This document shows, in pieces, positions 17,701-23,341 of a stretch of DNA of 31,144 nucleotides. The stretch comes from a virus. A program made the translations under genes and the position numbers. Below the pieces are notes generated by a model. That model did no database searches. It was not told the DNA's origin and saw only the letters and a program-made list of their open reading frames with translations. Location of the stretch: positions 1 through 31,144 of IMG/VR virus record IMGVR_UViG_3300025674_000224; one strand, given 5' to 3'. The number at the start of each line of letters is the position of its first letter. The first letter of the stretch is position 1.

Positions 17701-19147
17701 TCAAATAGAACACTTTATAAATACTTCAGCATTTGCGGGTGTATTAAAATCAAGTAAAGCTATCTGGTCAAGAGTTGGAACATATACTGGAGCTACTGGT
17801 AGAATATGTTGTGCGGTTGGAGTTCACGCTGAAGTTCTAATTTCTGGTAATACTACTATTAATAAACCTTATGGCTTCTTTCAAACGATTAATTTGGTAG
17901 ATGGAGCAACAGAAAGCACAGCAAATGTTAAAAACTATTTTCAAAGTAGAATAGTTCAAGGCCCAACTTGTGATGCACCTGCAGCATGTCTTTATGTAGC
18001 TGGAACTTCATCTCCTACAACTGATGGGTGGATAGCTAGATTTGACGGAGGGACAACGACTCCTTATTGCAATAGATATATGCTTCTTAATAACACTTAT
18101 ACTGGTAGTAGTTATGATGCATTACCAATAGTTTGGCAAACAAACTCTAATGGAAGTAATTGTAAATCTCATGCTGCAATTTATGTTTCTTCAGATGGAA
18201 CTATGCAATTTAGAAACGCTTCTTCTAATCCTGCAGAACTTGGAACATCATCTTCAATAATAAGTTGCACTGCTGAGAGAATGAAAATAAGTGCTGTTGG
18301 TAATGTTTCTGTAAATGACACATATACCACCTCCTTTATGAACACCGCTACTGCAGGAAAATATATTGGTGTGGCTTCTAATAACAACGATGCTTTGTTT
18401 ATAGCTCACTCTTCTGGTCAAGGTGTTGGTTATTTTGGTTATGATTATAGTGCTGATAGATTGATTATAGCTACTGATAACGGTGGTGGTAATAACTCTA
18501 TACAATTTTCAGTTAACGCAGGCGCTACAAGTGATGGAACTGCCGATAATCTTGCGAGCGCAACCGCCGCTATGACAATAGATGCATCTAGTAATGTTAG
18601 TATAAGTTCGGGCTATCTTCAAGTTTCTGGAAACCCAAGTGCAGGTGTAATTTCCACAAATGGAAACGGATCTATTGGGGGTTTAACCGTTAATGGGTTA
18701 TTTATGTATGGTAAAGGATCTGCTTATGATGTAGCATTGGCTAATGCTGGAACTAACGTTGCATTAGCTATACCAACAGGAACAACAAACATTTGTATAA
18801 CCAACACGCTTAATGTTGGTAGTAATATAACAGCAGCTGGTGATATTACTTCATCATCTGATTGTAGGTTAAAAAGTAATATCACTTCTATAGATTGTGC
18901 TATATTTATTGTAAATAGTCTTTGTGGTAGAAGATACATAAAAGACGATAAACCTTCTATTGGTGTGGTTGCTCAAGAGGTAGAGAGTGTTTTACCAGAG
19001 GTTGTTCATGGTGGTGATAAAGAAGATGACTTTAAATCTGTATCGTATGGTAATATAACCGCGGTATTAATAGAAGCCATAAAAGAACAACAAAAACAAA
19101 TAGATTATTTAAAAGAAGAAATTAATATATTAAAATCTAACATATAA
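13934..19147 (+). CDS. Giant tail fibre 5 with Peptidase_S74 C-terminus
   Basis: At 1737 residues this is the longest protein in the window. Residues 1 to ~270 repeat the N-terminus of fibre 2, with mostly conservative and synonymous differences. The shaft carries about a dozen repeats of the form 'E-x-M-R-I-T-x-x-G-N-V-G-I-G-x-x-x-P-x-x-x-L-x-V', e.g. GNVGIGTTSPS, KVGINVDPARQLSV, GNVGIGTDMPGSVLDV, GNVGIGTNVPDTLLHI and GNVGIGQNSPEVLLDV, typical of trimeric beta-helical shafts. A GC-rich patch (~14750-15300) lies near the start of the shaft. The S74 chaperone is at ~1640-1737: SSSDCRLKS with Ser1642-Asp1643, GVVAQEVESVLPEVV, SVSYGNITAVLIEAIKEQ, then a coiled coil. It is probably a long tail fibre sharing its anchor with fibre 2. 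Confidence 0.82.
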   Translation: MALKFSERQEITRQLKEFFEVSGGGISITNDVANRLLTAGGDGQSVIGQVNLTFNGTQLDLTGNAVVTTNAASNAPILDVFNSSTSSSAKPMIRVGNNALAALELYRVGDSSTTYINANQSGNGVLTLQTDTSSRLTIESSGNIGIYDSTSTTTDFYWDAANSKLGIVGDGGSVLTSPKSAVDVRGSLTLGEAPSNSILNTNEFGKIEFYSYDNSLNSSGVTSKVVNIATSDFSASNNNHRLGFFINDGLTTTGTLQERLSILQNGNVGVGTESPSAALSVQYNPATTNGFELIDSRDINCRVGFLASGGALGIYTSTIGSFSSSNLAIAVDTSQRVGINTGSPTHTLDVNGSVQIERNGASPLLRFTDTSSSSRWIGIPDGSSRFAIYGTNGLTEEFVLSGGNVGIGTTSPSSYSAYARNLVVASSGNGGVTIKSGTTSTGNIFFANAEASTSNNGVIQYNHNTNEFRFDNYGTNQFYSFNIQNSEKMIITSAGHVLIGLTSNVGFGGSDKQLLINGTTNSRLEFGVGGAQLGGLYANADKMVVYTSGQDYLEFDTNSIERMRIDSAGSIFMGGNHLSSTPGNAIVAAPYGSGTDIDGGDFNIYAGRSTGTGAGGDIILYTSPAGVSTGSGINAHIERMRITSDGKVGINVDPARQLSVLGEGNATVATIITPSTSGGNFGILDLKRQDNAVNSSIGVRFSHGNSANVTNDIEYGFIGGGIECPAAGSEKGFLNFAVGPGRAEHMRITGDGNVGIGTDMPGSVLDVRGGNVRIDGGSVTDRQLYFRNQSTGTVGGSIRSDQTLSLFAGVGGSPNQAVTIERETLYTGIGIDNPTHRLHVNESTGELLRLQGCLNYNYDITTKSTGYHFDHEIGSGNATFSWSSSSNGEMMRIDQTGLGVGTNDINTKLHISGDFDGSSNYGGNNPNKGILIEKRSGIGSDYSINDAFGIDFTSSSNAALTYPVAGIYAVTKDVASYNGGELHLLTKCNTDATLQSRMMINRGGNVGIGTNVPDTLLHISGSGNIVGKVVSTNAAAVLQADSVSTESSILYFTTAGSQAWKIQKAPTTGNLEIRNSTDLTKFAMLDNGNVGIGQNSPEVLLDVRKDETVSFAPNSDQRIRAQIVARNNNETAENFSSISLVTGGGNQSEWSINNVYKSAYNGDLAFKTRAGGGVSDWRERMRITNAGYVGIGVVPTSKLTVYSQCGSNTTGNSLATDFAQPAASGAVTCYCRNLWFGSNIVCMPAAVTDSGYRIGTQIEHFINTSAFAGVLKSSKAIWSRVGTYTGATGRICCAVGVHAEVLISGNTTINKPYGFFQTINLVDGATESTANVKNYFQSRIVQGPTCDAPAACLYVAGTSSPTTDGWIARFDGGTTTPYCNRYMLLNNTYTGSSYDALPIVWQTNSNGSNCKSHAAIYVSSDGTMQFRNASSNPAELGTSSSIISCTAERMKISAVGNVSVNDTYTTSFMNTATAGKYIGVASNNNDALFIAHSSGQGVGYFGYDYSADRLIIATDNGGGNNSIQFSVNAGATSDGTADNLASATAAMTIDASSNVSISSGYLQVSGNPSAGVISTNGNGSIGGLTVNGLFMYGKGSAYDVALANAGTNVALAIPTGTTNICITNTLNVGSNITAAGDITSSSDCRLKSNITSIDCAIFIVNSLCGRRYIKDDKPSIGVVAQEVESVLPEVVHGGDKEDDFKSVSYGNITAVLIEAIKEQQKQIDYLKEEINILKSNI
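14750..15300 (+). other. GC-rich mosaic patch inside fibre 5
   Basis: By hand count the row 15001-15060 has 33 G/C of 60 and 15061-15120 has 32, against 18 of 60 at 15361-15420. Codons such as GTC, ATC, TCG, CCG and CGC cluster here and are scarce elsewhere in this gene. The frame stays open and the shaft repeats continue, so this looks like a recombined shaft segment from a donor with different composition. The edges are gradual and approximate. Confidence 0.65.
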
Positions 19148-19170
19148 AGGTTTAGTAGGAGATTTAAAAT

Positions 19171-20154
19171 ATGGCTGGTAAAGTTGAAGGAATAACAGTA
19201 TGTGCTAGCAGTTGTATGGTTAGCGGCAAAACCACTCCAGTTAACGCAAACGATGTTGCAACAAAATCATATGTAGATAGTTCTGCCGCTGCCGCTGGAT
19301 CAACATCTCCTCAAATACATTTTTTAGTTGTTGGTGGTGGTGGTGGTGGCGGTAACAATCTCAATTCCGGCGGAGGTGGAGGTGGAGGAATATGGCAGAG
19401 TTCGGATTTTTTAACCCCTGGTTCATCTAATGAAATGTATATATCTATTGGCGCTGGTGGTGGAGCTGGTGCTGGCACTTTTGGTAGAGGTGGATATGGA
19501 GGAAATACTTTTTTTTGGAAGGGGACTGTATCAGGTGGTGGTGGTGGCGCTACTGAGACTTGTTTTATAGGAACACCAGGAGCTTACGCTGGAGGAACTC
19601 GATGTAATGCAGGTTGGCGACAATCTTCAGGTCCATTTGGGACAGCAGCTTTTAGCCACGACGCTATAGAGAATATTTACACTCAGCCAAGAAGAACCAA
19701 CCGATATGAAATAAATGCGCCGACACTTGCCTGGACAAATCCAGATGGTAGTTATACTATTAGTTCAACTTCTTGGGCTAACCAAAATGGACCTCAGGGT
19801 ATGTCGGGATTTCAGGATACTATTGGTTCTGGTGCTGGACCATCTTCTACTGGTCTTAACTACAGCAATCCAGATAATCCACTCAGAGCTAGTATTAATG
19901 GATTATTTTATTCTGGTGGTGGCGGTGGCTACGGTGGGGTTACGGTATCTGCAAACACTGGCAATGGGGGGTATGGCTGCGGCGCAGGTGGAGCTCCCGG
20001 AAATGGTGGATCTGGAATTGTTATAATAAAATTTGATTCTTCTATTACAGTTAGTGTTGGAGGTGGATTAACTAGTTCTAGTATTTCTAGTGGCGGATAC
20101 TGCACTTATTGCTTTACAGCTGGTGCTGATGATATATCATTTTCTGGCGTTTAA
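19171..20154 (+). CDS. Gly-rich adhesin-like protein A
   Basis: This encodes 327 residues with RBS TAGGAG 14 nt upstream of the ATG. The conserved N-terminus (MAGKVEGITVC, then NDVATKSYVD at ~28-37) is followed by SPQIHFLVVGGGGGGG and several polyglycine blocks interspersed with unique loops. It then has GGSGIVIIKFDSS and a conserved ending (TVSVGGGLTSSSISSGG, CTYCFTAGAD). The pattern matches the Gly-rich tail-tip domains of phages, and its organisation resembles T2-type gp38 adhesins, whose polyglycine helices display host-range loops. It sits directly after the S74 fibres. It is probably a receptor-binding tip protein; attachment to a particular fibre is not shown. It is paralogous to the next gene. 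Confidence 0.65.
   Translation: MAGKVEGITVCASSCMVSGKTTPVNANDVATKSYVDSSAAAAGSTSPQIHFLVVGGGGGGGNNLNSGGGGGGGIWQSSDFLTPGSSNEMYISIGAGGGAGAGTFGRGGYGGNTFFWKGTVSGGGGGATETCFIGTPGAYAGGTRCNAGWRQSSGPFGTAAFSHDAIENIYTQPRRTNRYEINAPTLAWTNPDGSYTISSTSWANQNGPQGMSGFQDTIGSGAGPSSTGLNYSNPDNPLRASINGLFYSGGGGGYGGVTVSANTGNGGYGCGAGGAPGNGGSGIVIIKFDSSITVSVGGGLTSSSISSGGYCTYCFTAGADDISFSGV
20032..20130 (+). repeat. Near-identical direct repeat, copy 1 (adhesin 3' end)
   Basis: This 99-nt segment matches 21078-21176 at 97 of 99 positions by direct reading, at the 3' ends of the two Gly-rich adhesin genes. The identity is far higher than in the gene middles. Confidence 0.9.
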
Positions 20155-20155
20155 A

Positions 20156-20163
20156 TATAAAAA
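20156..20163 (+). promoter_or_regulatory. Near-consensus late-promoter motif TATAAAAA
   Basis: It differs by one base from T4 late consensus TATAAATA and lies 35 nt before the ATG of adhesin B in a 44-nt AT-rich gap. The gap is so AT-rich that chance is quite possible. Confidence 0.2.
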
Positions 20164-20198
20164 TAAAAGTATATTATTTTAAAAAATGGGGATTAAAT

Positions 20199-21200
20199 AT
20201 GGCTGGTAAAGTTGAAGGAACAACAGTATGTGGTAGCAGTTGTATGGTTAGTGGTAAAACAACTGCGACTAATACAAATGATGTTGCAACAAAATCATAT
20301 ACTGACACTGTTTTAGCATCTGCTGGATCAACATCTCCTCAAATACATTTTATAGTTGTTGGTGGTGGTGGCGGCGGTGGCAGTGACCAGGAATTCGGGG
20401 TAGCGAAGTGGACTGGAGCAGGTGGTGGTGGAGGAATATGGATGAGCTCAGATTATCTTGTTCCAGATTCTCCTAATTGGATGTTTATATGTATAGGGGC
20501 TGGTGGAGCTGCTGGAAACAATAGCAAAGGGTTTAGAGGTGGTCAAACATTTTTTTGGAAAGGATTAGTAGCGGGTGGTGGTGGAGGTGGTGCGTTATAT
20601 TGGGGGAACGGACTTGGCATAAGTGGGGCTTATGGTGGTGGTAGTTCATGCAATTGCGCATACAGAGGCGCAAGCGGCTTACAAGGGTCGCGATATATTG
20701 GTATGGAAAACGTAGATGATAATCAGAATGCCAATAGATTTTCCGACCAATATGACTCGGCCTCTACAGTACATAGTTGGGTTAATCCCGATGGTAGTTA
20801 TATTTATGGACCAACCTCTGTTAATATGGTAGGTGGTGCATATCTTACTAATGAGAACTCTATAATGGGTGGTGGCCCTGGTCCAGTAAGAGGTACATGG
20901 AACACTAATACTTGTAATGGAATTAAGGGATGGAATGGTGTTTGGTATTCTAGTGGCGGTGCTCATCGCACAACAGGAACGTCCGTTCCTGCAAACACTG
21001 GTTGTGGTGGATATGCACGAGGAGATACCTCTTCAGATACTCCAACTGCAGGTTCATCTGGGGTTGTTATAATAAGATTTGATTCTTCTATTACAGTTAG
21101 TGTTGGAGGTGGATTAACTAGTTCTAGTATTTCTAGTGGCGGACAATGCACTTATTGCTTTACAGCTGGTGCTGATTGTATAAGTTTTTCTGGTGTTTAA
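20199..21200 (+). CDS. Gly-rich adhesin-like protein B
   Basis: This 333-residue paralogue of the preceding gene has RBS GGGGA in a 44-nt gap. The N-terminus (MAGKVEGTTVCGSSCMVSGK, then NDVATKSYTD and AGSTSPQIHFIVVGGGGGGG) and the C-terminus (GSSGVVIIRFDSS to the end) match protein A closely. The central ~200 residues diverge strongly in sequence and loop length while keeping the polyglycine rhythm. NPDGSY is shared in the middle. It most likely presents an alternative receptor-binding tip or forms a mixed assembly with A. Cys residues are conserved at both ends (C11, C15 and CTYC). Confidence 0.65.
   Translation: MAGKVEGTTVCGSSCMVSGKTTATNTNDVATKSYTDTVLASAGSTSPQIHFIVVGGGGGGGSDQEFGVAKWTGAGGGGGIWMSSDYLVPDSPNWMFICIGAGGAAGNNSKGFRGGQTFFWKGLVAGGGGGGALYWGNGLGISGAYGGGSSCNCAYRGASGLQGSRYIGMENVDDNQNANRFSDQYDSASTVHSWVNPDGSYIYGPTSVNMVGGAYLTNENSIMGGGPGPVRGTWNTNTCNGIKGWNGVWYSSGGAHRTTGTSVPANTGCGGYARGDTSSDTPTAGSSGVVIIRFDSSITVSVGGGLTSSSISSGGQCTYCFTAGADCISFSGV
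21078..21176 (+). repeat. Near-identical direct repeat, copy 2 (adhesin 3' end)
   Basis: This is the partner of 20032-20130, with 97 of 99 bases identical and both mismatches in one codon neighbourhood (GATAC versus GACAA). The repeats are about 1.05 kb apart in direct orientation, so recombination between them would swap or delete one adhesin. Confidence 0.9.
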
Positions 21201-21225
21201 ATTTAAATATGAAGGAGTATATAAA

Positions 21226-21747
21226 ATGGCACATTATGCTTTATTAGATAACAAGAATATGGTTGTTAATGTAATAGTTGGAAAAGATGATGAAAGTGAA
21301 GATTTATATAGTGAGAAAACAGGTCATGTAGCTAAGAGAACATCTATTAATACATATGGAGGAGAACACATTTTTGGTGGCGAACCATTTAGAAAAAATT
21401 ATGCCAGTATAGGTTATTTTTACGACCCTACTCGCGATGCTTTTATTCCTCCACCAGAATATAAAGATTTAACACTTAATGAAGAAACTTGTCGATGGAA
21501 TAATATTGCTATGCCATCAGAATTTGTAAATAATGAGAATATCTTGTCTTGGTTATGGTTAATAGAAACTAATACGTTCTTAGTTTATTTAAGAGAAGAC
21601 GAATTTGATATAATCGGTTCTTACCGTGAATGGGATGGAAGTAATTGGATTGATACTGATAAAATTTACAGTATTGAAGATGCAAAAAGAAGAGCTCAGG
21701 CTGCAAGATATTTTAACGATTTTATAAGAAATATTATAACAACTTAA
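21226..21747 (+). CDS. Conserved fibre-adjacent phage protein of unknown function
   Basis: This encodes 173 residues. An in-frame ATG at 21193 overlaps the previous gene and has no RBS, whereas AAGGAG (21212-21217) lies correctly before the ATG at 21226, so that start is used. The N-terminus (MAHYALLDNKNMVVNVIVGK) and the block YGGEHIFGGEPFRKNYASIG, continuing YFYDPTRDAFIPP, resemble a small protein I remember beside fibre genes in cyanophages and pelagiphages, with no known function. The second half (~100-173) is less familiar: WLIETNTFLVYLREDEFD, then a helical tail. Position right after the adhesins suggests a fibre accessory, assembly or capping factor, but this is inference only. Confidence 0.65.
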   Translation: MAHYALLDNKNMVVNVIVGKDDESEDLYSEKTGHVAKRTSINTYGGEHIFGGEPFRKNYASIGYFYDPTRDAFIPPPEYKDLTLNEETCRWNNIAMPSEFVNNENILSWLWLIETNTFLVYLREDEFDIIGSYREWDGSNWIDTDKIYSIEDAKRRAQAARYFNDFIRNIITT

Positions 21748-21751
21748 TATA

Positions 21752-22120
21752 TTGAAAAATAATAAATATGTTTTAATAGAAACTTATGGTAATTGTTTAT
21801 ATAAAACAATAAAAAAAGATAAAAAAATAATAGGGTTAAAGATATTTAAAAAGGAAGATATAGATTATGAAGATCTTGTTGTTTTTCAAATAGGAAGTAA
21901 TTTAAAATATAATATAAAGAAAATAACGAGAAAGGAAAATGAAAGTTTTTATGACTTAAGATATAAAATACCAAAAAAAATTATACCACTGATGGAAATG
22001 TATGACTATAAAGTCCCAGAAAATAACTTTTTAGTAACTTCTGATTTTGAATATGATAAAAATATAAAAATAATTCATTTTGATTACATAAAATTTTTGG
22101 TAAAAAAAGATAGTTTATAA
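21752..22120 (+). CDS. Small Lys-rich protein, possible S26-like fold
   Basis: This 122-residue ORF begins with TTG 4 nt after the previous stop, and no Shine-Dalgarno is visible. Termination-reinitiation from the upstream gene is likely, and the exact start is uncertain. It is very Lys- and Ile-rich. Three stretches resemble type I signal peptidase boxes in order: GNCLYKTI (13-20) like the catalytic G-x-S-M-x-P-T-I with Cys for Ser; DLVVF...YNIKKI (41-58) like 'GDIVVF...IKRV' with a Lys at 56; and VPENNFLVTSDFEYDKN (88-104) like 'VPxGxYFVxGDNxxNS'. No membrane segment is seen. The similarity is by eye and weak. It could equally be an unrelated phage protein. A late-promoter motif overlaps its stop codon. 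Confidence 0.5.
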   Translation: MKNNKYVLIETYGNCLYKTIKKDKKIIGLKIFKKEDIDYEDLVVFQIGSNLKYNIKKITRKENESFYDLRYKIPKKIIPLMEMYDYKVPENNFLVTSDFEYDKNIKIIHFDYIKFLVKKDSL

Positions 22121-22123
22121 ATA
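22116..22123 (+). promoter_or_regulatory. T4-type late promoter TATAAATA upstream of sugar cassette
   Basis: This is an exact match to the T4 late-promoter -10 consensus, overlapping the stop codon of the preceding gene and 48 nt before the ATG of the glycosyltransferase gene. In T4 such promoters need gp55 and the gp45 clamp and fire late. AT-rich DNA makes chance matches possible, but position upstream of an operon supports it. Confidence 0.5.
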
Positions 22124-22128
22124 AAAAA

Positions 22129-22162
22129 GCTTTTATTAATATATTATATATACTATAAAAGC
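22129..22162. repeat. Inverted repeat in the cassette leader
   Basis: GCTTTTAT (22129-22136) and ATAAAAGC (22155-22162) form an 8-bp stem with an 18-nt AT-only-rich loop, between the late-promoter motif and the glycosyltransferase ATG at 22172. No T-run follows, so it is not a clear terminator. It may be a leader structure or protein-binding site. Confidence 0.4.
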
Positions 22163-22171
22163 AGGCTATTT

Positions 22172-23341
22172 ATGAACCAAAATAATCAAGTAAGAATAAC
22201 TGAAACTGATAAAGTTTATATGTTAATACTAGCTGGTGGTATGGGAGCTAGAATAATACAAACAACATTTATCAGATCTTTAATTAATTTAAGAAAAAAA
22301 GAAAAGAATAACTATCCTATATTAGTGATAGATAATAGTATTATAGGACACATGGTATCAGCTGCAATGTCTGGCCAGAATGTATATGGTGTACAAATAC
22401 CAGAGTCACCAAATCAATGGCCACACGATCCGGGTGTTATACCTATAGAAGATGGATTTGAACACGGAATATATTTAGATAGTTGGCGTGCACAAAATCA
22501 ATTCTTTAATCGTGATGAAAACATAATTCCAAAACTTATAAAAAATAATATTGATAGAGTATATTCTATAGAGTATGGATTTAGTTTAACTAAGTTAATT
22601 ACTCAGCATAGATATAAGAATGATCCTAATTCATTTATATGTAATTTATACTCTAAATCTATGGCTACACCATTAGATTATGATGGAGGTTTTCCTCTAT
22701 TAAAAATAAATCAACAACATCCAGAAGTTTCTAAGATTATAAATGGTTGTAATAAACCAATAGTATTAGTGCACTTAGGAGTAGATAGAAATCCTCATGA
22801 GTTAATGTCTGGTATAAATTATAGAACTCATAAAGTGTGGTCACTAAAACAATGGGGTGATTTAGCAACTAAGTTAAAAAACAAATATTCATTTGTACAA
22901 GTTTATGCAAATGAATATAATCCAGAGATACCAAATATTCAAAGTATTAGAGTAGATAATTTAAATCCAGTATTACAAATATTACAATCTCCAAAATGTA
23001 GGATGTTTTTAAGTATTGATAATTATCTACCACATTTAGCAGCTACATTGTTTCCTTCTATAAAGAGAAGAGGTGTTGTATTATGGGGTAGTGTTTCACC
23101 TTATGTTTGGGGTTGGAAACATAATATTAATATATGGAATAAGAACTCTTGTGATCAAAATGATTTAGGTTGTTGGAGGCCAAATATGTTTGATCAAGAT
23201 CGGAATGGAAAACTATGGGTTTGTCCATCTTATAGTTGTATGAAATCAATAACAACAGAACAAGTTATTAATAATATGAAAAAATTAGAAGAAATAATTT
23301 CAAAAGATAAATCTAAACAAACTAACACGGTGATGTTATAA
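22172..23341 (+). CDS. GT9-type (heptosyltransferase-like) glycosyltransferase
   Basis: This encodes 389 residues with a GT-B two-domain look. The N-terminal Rossmann start is MLILAGGMGARIIQTTFIRS (~17-36), like the GT9 'GGIGD...TTPLIRAL' pattern but with Ala-Arg for the usual Asp. In the C-terminal domain, VLVHLG (~202-207) is followed by VWSLKQWGDLATKL (222-235), the counterpart of the 'K.W....W..L...L' heptosyltransferase motif. FLSIDNYLPHLAA (279-291) replaces the family's 'FVGNDSGPMHLAA' nucleotide-sugar loop, keeping Asp283 and His288. The family transfers heptose or related sugars from nucleotide-sugars. It is the first gene of a four-gene overlapping set; its stop shares one base with the carbamoyltransferase ATG. 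The acceptor is unknown. Confidence 0.65.
   Translation: MNQNNQVRITETDKVYMLILAGGMGARIIQTTFIRSLINLRKKEKNNYPILVIDNSIIGHMVSAAMSGQNVYGVQIPESPNQWPHDPGVIPIEDGFEHGIYLDSWRAQNQFFNRDENIIPKLIKNNIDRVYSIEYGFSLTKLITQHRYKNDPNSFICNLYSKSMATPLDYDGGFPLLKINQQHPEVSKIINGCNKPIVLVHLGVDRNPHELMSGINYRTHKVWSLKQWGDLATKLKNKYSFVQVYANEYNPEIPNIQSIRVDNLNPVLQILQSPKCRMFLSIDNYLPHLAATLFPSIKRRGVVLWGSVSPYVWGWKHNINIWNKNSCDQNDLGCWRPNMFDQDRNGKLWVCPSYSCMKSITTEQVINNMKKLEEIISKDKSKQTNTVML

Noticed and set aside
7001-18600. Repeats in the fibre genes as a CRISPR array
   Set aside because: The repeats are irregularly spaced, in frame, degenerate and encode shaft modules; there are no constant-length spacers.
19715-20026. 103-aa alternative plus-strand frame inside adhesin A
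   Set aside because: It is a Leu/Val-rich shadow of the Gly/Ser-rich frame with no RBS, fully inside a well-supported gene.
19171-21200. Variable adhesin middles as a diversity-generating retroelement target
   Set aside because: No reverse transcriptase gene or template repeat is present in the window and the variation is in length and loops, not A-specific substitutions next to a conserved 3' repeat of DGR type. The repeats are explained by paralogy.
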